Shown: one piece after another, positions 40,681-50,200 of the stretch
Position numbering within the stretch: the stretch's first letter is position 1
Layout of the letters: the number at the start of each line of letters is the position of its first letter
Source of the DNA: Actinospica robiniae DSM 44927
GTDB lineage: Bacteria > Actinomycetota > Actinomycetes > Streptomycetales > Catenulisporaceae
DNA length: 64,000 nt
Assembly (NCBI RefSeq): GCF_000504285.1
Contig: NZ_KI632511.1
Location: forward strand, 9,282,154-9,346,153
Reading direction: 5' to 3'
The notes under the pieces: model-generated
What the model saw: only the letters and a program-made list of their open reading frames with translations
Told to the model about the DNA's origin: nothing
Database searches by the model: none
Program-made: the position numbers and the translations under genes

Positions 40681-42099
40681 ATGGGCGTCACGAGAAGTGC
40701 GATCCCGGTGCGGTTCCACGGCGAGGACGTCGGCGGCGTCAGCGGCGTCGGCGAACTGACGTGGGGGCAGCAGGGGATCTGGGAGACGATCCAGCGGACC
40801 GGCAGGACGCTGAACATCGGCGGTGCGCTGCCGATGCCGGCCGGGACGAGCGCCGAGGAGATCGCGGCGATGCTGCGGTTCTGGGTCAGCCGGCACCCGT
40901 CGCTGCGCACGCGGCTCCGCTTCGCGCCGCACACCCGGCAGGTGGTGGCCGAGTCGGGCGAGTTGCCGCTGCACGTGGTCGACGTGGACGGCGCGGACGA
41001 TCCGTCCGCCGCCGCGGAGTCGCTGCGGGTCGAGTTCGAGACGCCGGCCTTCGCCTATGAGACGGAGTTCCCGGTGCGGATGGGCGTCGTGCGGCGCGAC
41101 GGCGAGGTCACCCACATGGTGGTGCAGTACTGCCATCTGGCCGTGGACGGCGGCGCCATCGACGCGATGGTGCGCGATCTGGAGTGCCTCGACCGGAAGA
41201 CCGGTATCGGCAGCGTGCCGGCCGACGGGCTCAATCCGTTGGAGCTGGCCGGAATCCAGGCCACTCCGGCCGGGCTCCGGCCGAGTGTCAAGTCCCTGCG
41301 GTACTGGCAGGAGCAGCTGAACGGCGTGCCCTCGCGCCGCTTCGCCGAGCCGGGCGAAGGGTGCGAACCGCGGTTCTGGGAGCTGTGCCTGTACTCGCCG
41401 GCCATGTATCTGGCGCTCAAGTCGATCGCCGCACGCACGGAGACGAACACGACGCACGTGCTCTTCGCCGCGTACGCGGTGGCGCTGGCCCAGGTGACCG
41501 GCATCCAGCCGAGCCTCGCGATGACGGTGGTGAGCAACCGGTTCCGGCCGGGGTTCGGCGAGCTGGTCGGGCAGATCACGCAGGCCGGTCTGTGCGTGGT
41601 GGACGTCGCGGACTGCACGTTCGACGACGTCGTGGCTCGGGCGTGGAAGGCGGTGACGGCCGGGGCTTTGAACGGCTACTACGAGCCTGCGGCGCACCGC
41701 GCGCTGCTCGACCGCTTGGCCGAGGAGCGCGGAGAGGCGATCGACGTCTCCTGCTTCGTCAACGACCGCCGCCGGGACGCCGAACCGCTGCCAGGCGAGC
41801 CGCCGGTAACGGAGGACGAGTTGCGCGCGGCGCTGACGTTGAGCACGCTGCGCTGGGATCGGAAGCAGCCCACCTTCGACGCCACTCTTTTCCTCCAGGT
41901 GGATTCGGCACCTGATCTCAACGCACCACGGCGGATCGAGGAACAGGACCGGCAGCGGGATCCGGCGGTCTTCCTCGCGGTCTGGGCCGATACCCGGTAT
42001 CTGCCGCCGCACGACGTCGAGCTCTTCGTCGCCTCGATGGAGCGGATCCTGGTGGCCGCGGCCCTCGATCCGTCTACGTCCACGGATGTCAAAGCCTGA
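40681..42099 (+). CDS. Stand-alone condensation-domain protein (NRPS-type acyltransferase fold)
   Basis: 472 aa. It has the chloramphenicol-acetyltransferase-like fold of NRPS condensation domains: ELTWGQQGIW at the start (C1-like), HPSLRTRLRF (C2-like) and QYCHLAVDGGAID (~160), the C3 active-site motif HHxxxDG in which the first His is replaced by Cys while the catalytic second His and Asp-Gly remain. DVSCFVNDRRR and the later C-terminal segments are also recognisable. There is no adenylation or carrier domain, and no NRPS neighbour. Such orphan proteins form esters or amides in trans, or act in natural-product tailoring. Start ATG 40681 has AAAGG about 8-12 nt upstream. Confidence 0.85.
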   Translation: MGVTRSAIPVRFHGEDVGGVSGVGELTWGQQGIWETIQRTGRTLNIGGALPMPAGTSAEEIAAMLRFWVSRHPSLRTRLRFAPHTRQVVAESGELPLHVVDVDGADDPSAAAESLRVEFETPAFAYETEFPVRMGVVRRDGEVTHMVVQYCHLAVDGGAIDAMVRDLECLDRKTGIGSVPADGLNPLELAGIQATPAGLRPSVKSLRYWQEQLNGVPSRRFAEPGEGCEPRFWELCLYSPAMYLALKSIAARTETNTTHVLFAAYAVALAQVTGIQPSLAMTVVSNRFRPGFGELVGQITQAGLCVVDVADCTFDDVVARAWKAVTAGALNGYYEPAAHRALLDRLAEERGEAIDVSCFVNDRRRDAEPLPGEPPVTEDELRAALTLSTLRWDRKQPTFDATLFLQVDSAPDLNAPRRIEEQDRQRDPAVFLAVWADTRYLPPHDVELFVASMERILVAAALDPSTSTDVKA

Positions 42100-42108
42100 C
42101 GTTCTTTC

Positions 42109-42122
42109 TGTTAGCGTTCACA
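42109..42122. promoter_or_regulatory. Second-class LacI-type site between convergent genes
   Basis: TGTTAGCGTTCACA is the exact reverse complement of 3958-3971. It lies 9 bp after the condensation-protein stop and before the shared terminator, so it has no obvious promoter to regulate; it could be a remnant or an auxiliary looping site. Confidence 0.4.
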
Positions 42123-42125
42123 CGA

Positions 42126-42161
42126 GGATCCGGCGCGGGGTGGGGCGCCCGCGCCGGATCC
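42126..42161. terminator. Bidirectional terminator between condensation-protein and GH54 genes
   Basis: Arms 42126-42139 and 42148-42161 are perfect 14 bp reverse complements (GGATCCGGCGCGGG and its inverse) around an 8-nt loop, between two convergent genes. Confidence 0.75.
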
Positions 42162-42195
42162 GGCCGTCACGGCCGGGGGACCCGGCCGGACCGAC

Positions 42196-43725
42196 TCAGG
42201 AGGCGATCTTCCAGTCCTGGCAGAAGTTGTTCAGGGCCTGCCATTCATCGACCTTCGTCCCGTTCGCCGTGCCACAGTTGACCGCATCGAGGACCATTCC
42301 GCTGTTCACATTGACCAGCGAATAGTACGAACCGTCCGGGATGACCTGCCACTCCTGGCAGGTGTTGCCGAGCGAGGCCCACAGGTCCACGGCCGTGCCG
42401 TCGGTCCAACTGCAGTTGGTCGCGTCGAGCATGGTGCCGCTGTTGACGTTCTTGACCGTGTAGATGTTCGCGCCGACGCTGGTGAACACCCACTCCTGGC
42501 AGGTGTTGCCGAGCGAGGCCCACAGGTCCACGGCGGTGCCGTTGGTCTTCACGCAGTTGGTGTCGTCCATCACGGTGCCGGCGTTGACGCTGGTGACCTT
42601 GTACTGGGTGCCGGAGCTGATCGAGACGCTCTGCGCCTTGTACGCGGCCGCGACCACGTTGGACTGCACCGAGTTGTCCGCCGCGTCGGTCGGGTAGCCC
42701 TTGGTGATGACGCCCTCGAAGAACGAGCCGACCGAGCCGTCGCTGTCATCGCCGCCGGTGCCGAGGATGATCGCGCCCTCCTGGTGCATCGGCTCGTAGC
42801 CGCCGGTCGTGGGCAGCGAGCCGCTGTACCACGTGGTCAGGCTGCCGGACTGCGAGTTGCCGCCCTTGATCGCGTACGTGTTCGTGCCGTTGTCCTTCAC
42901 CAGTGCGGTGACGAACGCGCTGGAGTTGCCCTTGTTGGAGGTGTCCGAGCCGTTGCCGCCGGCGAACAGGCCGTTCTCCAGGTCGGCCTGGACCCACGGC
43001 CCGCTGCCCGAGCAGGGCGAGAACCAGCACTCCGAGCCGAAGTTGATCGCGTCCATGTGGCCGTTGCCGGTGTCGGTGCTGCTGGTCTCGGCGTTGCCGT
43101 AGTCGAAGCAGCAGCGGTTGTTGTAGTGCGTGCCGCTGGTGACCATGTACGCGCCCTGAGCGGCGCTGCCGGTGGGCACGCTCGAGGTGCTGTTGTCGCG
43201 GTAACCGACGCCGGCCGAGACGTAGACGCCGTACACGGTGTGGCCGTCGACCGTCACGGGCAGCGCATTGGCGATGGCGCCGACGTTCTGGCCGCCGTAG
43301 CCGCCCGGTCCCTCGATCGTCAGGGTGTTGCCGTGGCCGGACTGGTCGAAGATCTCGGTGATGGTGCAGATGGTGCCGGAGCAGAACGAGTTCTGCGTCG
43401 AGGCGTTGGCGTAGCTGCCGGCCGAGACCGGGTAGATCGCCGTGCTCGAACCGTCCGAGGCCCGCTTGACCTCGTAGAGCGCGCCGGAGTAGGCGGCGAA
43501 CAGCGCGCGGGTGGTGCTGTGCGCGGCCACGCAGGGCGTGCCGGCCGAGGCGTAGATGTCGCAGGGTTCGGACGTCGCCGCCTGGGCGACGCCGGAGGCG
43601 CCGAACAGCACCCCGGCGCCCAGGACGAGCACGCCGACGGCGGACAGCAGGGTGGTGCGCAGCCGCTGGCCGGCTCTGGGGTTGCGGCGGAGCAGTGCAC
43701 TTTCAAGCCTTCGCCTGAGGGACAA
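42196..43725 (-). CDS. Secreted GH54 alpha-L-arabinofuranosidase with ricin/CBM13 domain
   Basis: 509 aa. The signal peptide ends near GVAQAATSEPC. The catalytic domain (~50-385) matches GH54/AbfB: CDIYASAGTPCVAAHSTTRA, the nucleophile Glu in CCFDYGNAE and the acid/base Asp in GTGGDDSDGSVG. The usual CBM42 is replaced by a ricin-type beta-trefoil of three repeats (each VNxG...WASLGNTCQEW-like), two of which are near-identical in DNA over 50 bp (42350-42399, 42491-42540). It cleaves terminal alpha-L-arabinofuranose from arabinoxylan/arabinan. Start is TTG 43725 with AAAGGAG well placed upstream. A perfect LacI-type palindrome lies 160 bp upstream, linking it functionally to the GH127/ABC locus. 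Confidence 0.9.
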   Translation of the reverse strand: MSLRRRLESALLRRNPRAGQRLRTTLLSAVGVLVLGAGVLFGASGVAQAATSEPCDIYASAGTPCVAAHSTTRALFAAYSGALYEVKRASDGSSTAIYPVSAGSYANASTQNSFCSGTICTITEIFDQSGHGNTLTIEGPGGYGGQNVGAIANALPVTVDGHTVYGVYVSAGVGYRDNSTSSVPTGSAAQGAYMVTSGTHYNNRCCFDYGNAETSSTDTGNGHMDAINFGSECWFSPCSGSGPWVQADLENGLFAGGNGSDTSNKGNSSAFVTALVKDNGTNTYAIKGGNSQSGSLTTWYSGSLPTTGGYEPMHQEGAIILGTGGDDSDGSVGSFFEGVITKGYPTDAADNSVQSNVVAAAYKAQSVSISSGTQYKVTSVNAGTVMDDTNCVKTNGTAVDLWASLGNTCQEWVFTSVGANIYTVKNVNSGTMLDATNCSWTDGTAVDLWASLGNTCQEWQVIPDGSYYSLVNVNSGMVLDAVNCGTANGTKVDEWQALNNFCQDWKIAS

Positions 43726-44214
43726 GGCGGGCTCCTTTCATCTCCGCGGGTCCGCGGCGTCGCTGCCGGGACCCGGGTGGGTGAGGGTCGCCATACGCGG
43801 ACGCCTGCCGCGCGCGCTGCGGCGGCTTCCGCGTGCTCCTCGTCCGTCAACGGGGCAATACCGCCGGCGGCGCGAGGCCTGCAAAGTGTTAGCGCTAACA
43901 TTTCGGTCGAAGAAAAAGGGCGCACGACAACTACGGAAGTCTCGCGGCACTCTCGCCGACACGATGGGCTCACTATGGACCCCGATATCGGTGCCGTCAA
44001 GGTTTCGGAGTTCCACCCCGGGGCGAAGCAGAGATCATCTATACGCTCCGCGATCTACGTCGCAGTACCTTGAATAAGAGGTGCGCACACTGCGGACCCG
44101 CCAGGGCACGCTCCCCTATGCGCGGTGGCCGGGCTGCCTTAAGCTGACCTGAATACGCGCGGCACCAAGCGGAAATCCACTGATCACTTCACTGCCTCCC
44201 AGAGGTCGGAGTCG
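43726..44214. other. 489 bp divergent promoter region between GH54 and the Tc operon
   Basis: It contains the LacI-type palindrome at 43887-43900. No coding frame is supported. Both the GH54 gene and the Tc toxin operon must be transcribed from here. Confidence 0.6.
43887..43900. promoter_or_regulatory. Perfect LacI-type operator TGTTAGCGCTAACA
   Basis: A 14 bp perfect palindrome with the central GC/CG step of LacI-family sites. It is 162 bp from the GH54 start and 315 bp from the Tc operon start, and related to 14-mers at 3958 and 42109. Confidence 0.7.
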
Positions 44215-47200
44215 ATGAACGAGGCTGCCAGCGCCCTGATCCGTCCGGCTCCAGCCCGCCCGCCGGGCCCGCCCGCGCCGCACTCGGGAGCCGCGGCCGC
44301 CACCGGGAACGCCGCTCCGCAACCCGACGGCCACACCGAGGACGAGCCGTTCCTGCCGAGCCCGCAGCTGCCGGCCGGCGGCGGGGCGATCCGCGGGATG
44401 GGGGAGAAGTTCTCGGTCGCCCCCTCGCGCGGAACCGCGGCGCTCTCGGTGCCGCTGGCGCTCAGCCGCGGCCGCTCCGGCGTCGGCCCGCCGCTCGCCC
44501 TCGGCTACGACTCGGGCGCCGGCAACTCCGCCTTCGGACTCGGGTTCGACGTGGCCGTGCCGCGCATCTCGCGCAAGACCGCGAAGGGCGTCCCGCGTTA
44601 CCCGGACTGCGCCGGGGCCCCCGGCACTGACGAGCGGGACGTCTACCTGCTCTCCGGCGCCGAAGACCTCGTCCCCGCGCTCGTCGCCCAGTCGGACGGC
44701 AGTTTTCTGCCGGACACCGCGAACGAGACCATCGACGGCGTCGCCTACCGGATCGAACGCTACCGGCCGCGGGTGGAGGGCGGGTTCGACCGGATCGAAC
44801 GCTGCGTCTCGACCGTGACCGGAGACGCCTTCTGGCGCACGGTCTCCCGCAGCAACGTCACCAGCCAATTCGGCCGCAGCGCGGTGGCTCGCGTCTGCGA
44901 TCCAGCCGACCCGACCCGCGTGTTCGAGTGGCTGCTCGAGCAGACCGCCGATGATCGCGGGAACGTGACGGCGTACACGTACAAGGCGGAAGACTTCGAA
45001 GGCGTCGAGTCCAGTCTGTTGAGCGAGAGGCACCGGCTAGGCGGGCCGGCGCCGGCGCAGCGCTACCTCAAGCAGGTCAGCTACGGCAACCGCACGCCTG
45101 GTGTGGCGACACCCGCCTGCTTCCTGGTCGTGTTCGACTATGGCGAGCACGACCAGGCCCCGGACGAGGTGCGACCGTGGCCGGTCCGTCAGGATCCGTT
45201 CTCCAGCTACCGGTCGGGCTTCGAGGTCCGCACCTGGCGGCTTTGCGGTCGTATTCTGATATTCCACACCTTCGACGAGCTCGGCGACGGTCCGACGCCT
45301 CGCCTGGTGCAGTCCACCGACCTGGGTTACCAGCCAGATCCTGCTGCCACGCAGCTGGTCTCGGTGACGCACACCTCTTACCTCTGGGACGGCGCCGCGT
45401 ACCAGACCCAGAGCATGCCTCCGCTCGAGTTCGAGTACACCGAATCCGGCCCCGACAGTGTCGCGCGCGAAGTCGATCTGCCGCCTGCGCCCGACCCGGA
45501 GACGGCCGGGCCGTACTGGATCGATCTGGACGGCGAGGGCATAGCCGGCGCGCTCACCCGCACCGGCGGGGGCTGGTGGTACCAGCGCAATCTCGGCGGA
45601 GGCACCCTCGACGCTCCGGAAGCCGTGCCCCTCACCGCGACGTTGGGCCTCGCCGGTGACCGGATACGGCTGGCCGACCTCGCCGGCGACGGCCGCCTCA
45701 GCGTCATCGTGACCGATCCGGGCCGCGCCGGAAGCACCGAGCGCGGCATCGAAGGCGACTGGAGTCCGTTCCGCCCCTTCCAGACCCGGCCCGCCCTCGA
45801 CTTCGACGACCCGGGCATGCGGCAGACCGATCTCGCGGGCGCCGGCCTCTCCGATGTGCTGATCGGGGAGGGTTCGGGCCTTCGCTGGAGTCGTTGCCTT
45901 GGCCGTGACGGATACGGGCCGGTGCTTGACGTGGTCTTCGACGGCGTCACCGGCGACGGGACGGAGGCGCGGGAACAGGCCGGGCCGCCGCTCGGCTACG
46001 TCGATCCGACCGGCTCCACCTCGCTTGCAAACGTCTCCGGAGACGGCCTCGCGGACGTCGTCCGCGTGCGCAACGGAGAGGTCTGCTACTGGCCCAACCT
46101 CGGCCACGGCCGTTTCGGCGGCAAGGTCACCATGGACGCCGCTCCGATCTTCGACAGCCTCGACCACTTCGACCCACGCCGCGTGCGCTGGGCTGATATC
46201 GACGGCTCGGGCACCGCGGACCTGCTCTACCTCGGCCCGGACGGCGTGCGCTACTGGATCAACCGCGCCGGCAACGGTTTCGGTCCCGAGCAGCGCATCG
46301 ACCTACTGCCCTCGGTCGACAACCTCGCCACGCTCGCCGTCATCGACCTCCTCGGCACCGGCACGCCCTGCCTCGTCTGGTCCTCGCCGCTGCCCGGCTC
46401 GCCGGTCCGCTACGTCGACCTTGCCCGTGGCAGCGCACCCGAAATCAATCCGGCGGACCCACGCCTCGCCGGCTGGAAGCCGCGACTGCTGCGCGTCTCG
46501 CGCACCAACACCGGCGCCGAGACAGTGATCGAGTACGCCTCGTCCACCCGCTTCTACCTGGCCGACCGCGTTGCCGGGACCCCGTGGGTCACGCGGCTGC
46601 CCTTTCCGGTCCACGTCGTGGCCGCCACGACGCTGACCGAAAACGTCTCCGGACTGAAGGTCGGCAGCAGCTACACCTACCGGCACGGCCACTACGACGG
46701 CGTGGAGCGCGAGTATCGCGGCTTCGGCATGGTCGAACGTACTGACGTGGAGGCATACACGGGCCCTGAAGCCCCGAGCCCGAACGATCTGCCACCCGCC
46801 CGCGCACGTACCTGGTACTACGTCGGTTCAGACGCGGACGTGCTGACGGACTGCTTCAGCGGCGACTCGCAAGCCGTCCCGCTCGACGGGCTCGACCTCG
46901 ACCCCTGTTCAGCCCGCGAGTACCGGGAGGCGCTGCGCGCCGCGGCCGGCCAGCCACTGCGCACCGAGATCTACGCCGACGATGCGACGTCGTCGGCCGC
47001 GATGCCGTATTCGGTCGCGGAGCACCGCTACCACGTCACCCGCCTCCAGCCGGCCCGGCCTGGCGAACACGCCGTTTACCACGTCTACGAGCTCGAATCA
47101 GTCAGCTACCAGTACGAACGCAACCCAGCCGACCCGCGCATCGCCCACCAAGCGACGCTCGAGGTCGACGAGTACGGCAACGCTCTCTCCCAAGTCGCCG

Positions 47201-50200
47201 TCAACTACCCGCGACGCACGCCCGCGATACCCGAGCAGTCCACGACGCATGTGGTGTGGTCGGTCAAAGCCGTCGCCAATACCGACACGCTGCAGACGCG
47301 GCTGCTCGGCACGGCCGTCGAGACGCGCGCCTTCGAGGTCACCGGCTTGTCCGCGCCCGATCCGGCGAGCGGGCGCTACTCCGTGGCAGACCTCACCGCG
47401 CACCTTGCCGCCGCAGTAGACGTCCCCTTCGAAAACGTCTATACGGCCAACCACCCGAGCACCTCGCCCACCCGCCGACTCCTTGCCGACGTCCGGATGC
47501 GCTACTGGGCCGACGACCTGTCCGCTCCGCTGCCCCTCGGCCAACAGGGGCTCAGGGCCCTGCCGTGGCAGTCATATAGGCGCGCGCTGACGCCCGGTCT
47601 GCTCACCGCCGCGTACGGCTCCGGCTTCGACGCGAGCGTGCTCACCGCTTCCGGCGGTTACCTCGCCGAGGACGGCGACTGGTGGATCCCGACTGGCGTG
47701 CACGGATACGACGCGGCGCACTTCTACCTGCCGACCATGCAGACCTCGGCGTTCGGGAACGTCTCCGGCGTGGTCTACGACGCGTACGACCTGCTCCCCG
47801 TGACCGCCACGGCATCGCAGACCGCGCCGTTCGACCTCCTCACCACGAAGCTGACCAACGACTACCGCGTCCTCGCGCCTTCCGTCACCACCGACGCGAA
47901 CGGAAACCGGCGCCGCGTCGCCTTCGACGTGCTCGGACTCGTCACGCAGGCCTGGGTGGCGGGCAAGGAGGGTTCGAGCGACGGGGATCCCGACGCGCTG
48001 CCTGGAGCCCTGTTCAGTTACGACCCGGACGCGTGGCGCGCCTCCGGCATTCCGCTCTGGGCGCTCGGTGAGACACGCGAGCGGCACGGAGACGCTTCGA
48101 GCCCGTGGCAGCGGATGAAGGCGCACACCGACGGGCTCGGCCGGCTGGCGATGGCGAAGAATCAGGCCGCGCCCGGCCTGGCCTGGACGCTCGACAGCCA
48201 TGGCAACGCCGTCCAGGTCGACACGAGCCCGAATCCCCGCTGGGTCGGCACCGGGCGGATCGTGCGGAACAACAAGGGCCTGCCGGTAGAGAAGTACGAG
48301 GAATACTTCAGCGCCACCTCGGACTACGAGAGTGCTGACGCGCTGGTCAAGCAGGGTGTGACGGCGGTGGTGGGCTACGATCCGCTGGGTCGCGCTATTC
48401 GTATCGACAAGCCTGACGGCACCTTGACCCGCGTCGAGTTCGATCCCTGGCAGCGGCTCGAGTACGACGCCGGAGACACCGTGCTCGAGAGCCGCTGGTA
48501 CACGGTGAACAGCGGGGCCGGAGCCACCGCAGCCCAGCAACGCGCCGCGTCGCTCGCCGCCGCCTACGCGAACACCCCGGCCACGGTCCTGCTCGACACC
48601 CTCGGCCGTCCGGTGCGCGCTCGCGCGGACAACGGCCCGGACGGCGTCTACGAGATCACCGTCGAGCTCGACCCGATGGGCGCCACGCTCAAGACCACTG
48701 ACGCGCGGGGTCTCGCCGCCGCAACGCAGATCGTGGACATGACCGGCAGGGTCCTGGCCGTGAACTCCGCCGACGCCGGGCCAAGCACCGCCGTGCCGGA
48801 TGCCGCCGGCCTGCCGCTCAGCCACACCGATGGCGTCGGGAACGTCGTCACCTATGCCTACGACCAGCTGCGGCGGTCCACCGAAACCTGGGTCACGGCG
48901 CCGGGGGAGACCAAGGCACGGCTGACCGACCTCGCCGTATACGGAGAACAGCACCCGAATGCGGTCGCGCTCAACCTGCTCGGGCTCGTGCATCGCCGTT
49001 ATGACCAGGCCGGGCTGAGCATCGCGGAGTCGGCTGACTTCAAGGGCAATCTGCTGACCACCTCGCGCCGCCTCGTCCCGCTGGCGAGCGCTGCCACCGG
49101 CACCGCGCCTGATTGGAGCGCGTTGCACGGCCAGCCCCTGTCCGCGCTCGACGGCCTGACCGCGGCGCTCCTCGACACCGAGACCTTCACGACCTCCGTG
49201 TCCTTCGACGCGCTCAACCGTCCCATCGTCAGCACTCTGCCCGACGGCACCAGGATCCAGCCCTCGTACGACGCCGGCGGGCTGTTCAACGCCGTAGGGG
49301 CGTATCTGGGCAGCGCGACCTCCGTCACCTCGTTCGTGGATTCGATCGACCACGACGCCAAGGGCCAGCGGTTGCGCATCGCCCATGCGAACGGGGCCAC
49401 GACGGCTCTCACCTACGATCCGGAGAGCTTCCGGCTCACCGGCTTGGAGACGACCGTCGCCGGGGGCTCGCCCTCGCTCCTGCAGAGCGCGGGCTACACG
49501 TATGACTCGGTCGGCAACATCGTCGAGCTCGACGACTCTGCAGCGCAGACCGCGTACTTCGCCGGGGCCGTCGCGGCGCCCGGGGCCAAGTACACCTACG
49601 ATCCCGTGTACCGGCTGAGGTCGTCCTCCGGCCGCGAGCACGCCAGCCTCGGGGTGCAGCCCGACGACAAAGAGCCGCAGTACGCGCCGCTGCCGCACCC
49701 CAACGACGCGCAGGCCATCCGCCCGTACACCGAGACCTACACGTACGACGCAGCGGGCAACATCCTCTCGCTCGCCCACGCGGCCGGTACGAGCGGCACG
49801 TGGACCAGGCGCTACACCTATGACACGGCGTCGGACCGCCTCTTGAGCCACACCCGCCCGAGCGACCCGCCGATGAGCCCGGGAACCGCGGCCTTTGTCC
49901 ACGACGCCAACGGCCGCATGACCACGATGCCGCACCTGCCCGGCGCGCTCGGCTGGGACCACGCCGACCGCTTCGTCACCGCGGACCTCGGGGGAGGCGG
50001 CACCGCGGCCTACGTCTACGACGCCGTGGACGCGCGGGTCAGGCGGATCGTCGGCCACTCCGGCGGCTTGGTCGAGGAGCGGATCTACCTCGGCGCGTTC
50101 GAGCTCTACCGCCGATACCAGGGCACGAAGCTGATTTATGAACGCCGGACCGTCCATATCACCGATGCGGTGAACCGCATCGCGCTCATCGAGACGGTCA

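Noticed and set aside
42350..42540. Possible mobile or CRISPR direct repeats
   Set aside because: The 50 bp repeats code for homologous lobes of the beta-trefoil in the GH54 protein.
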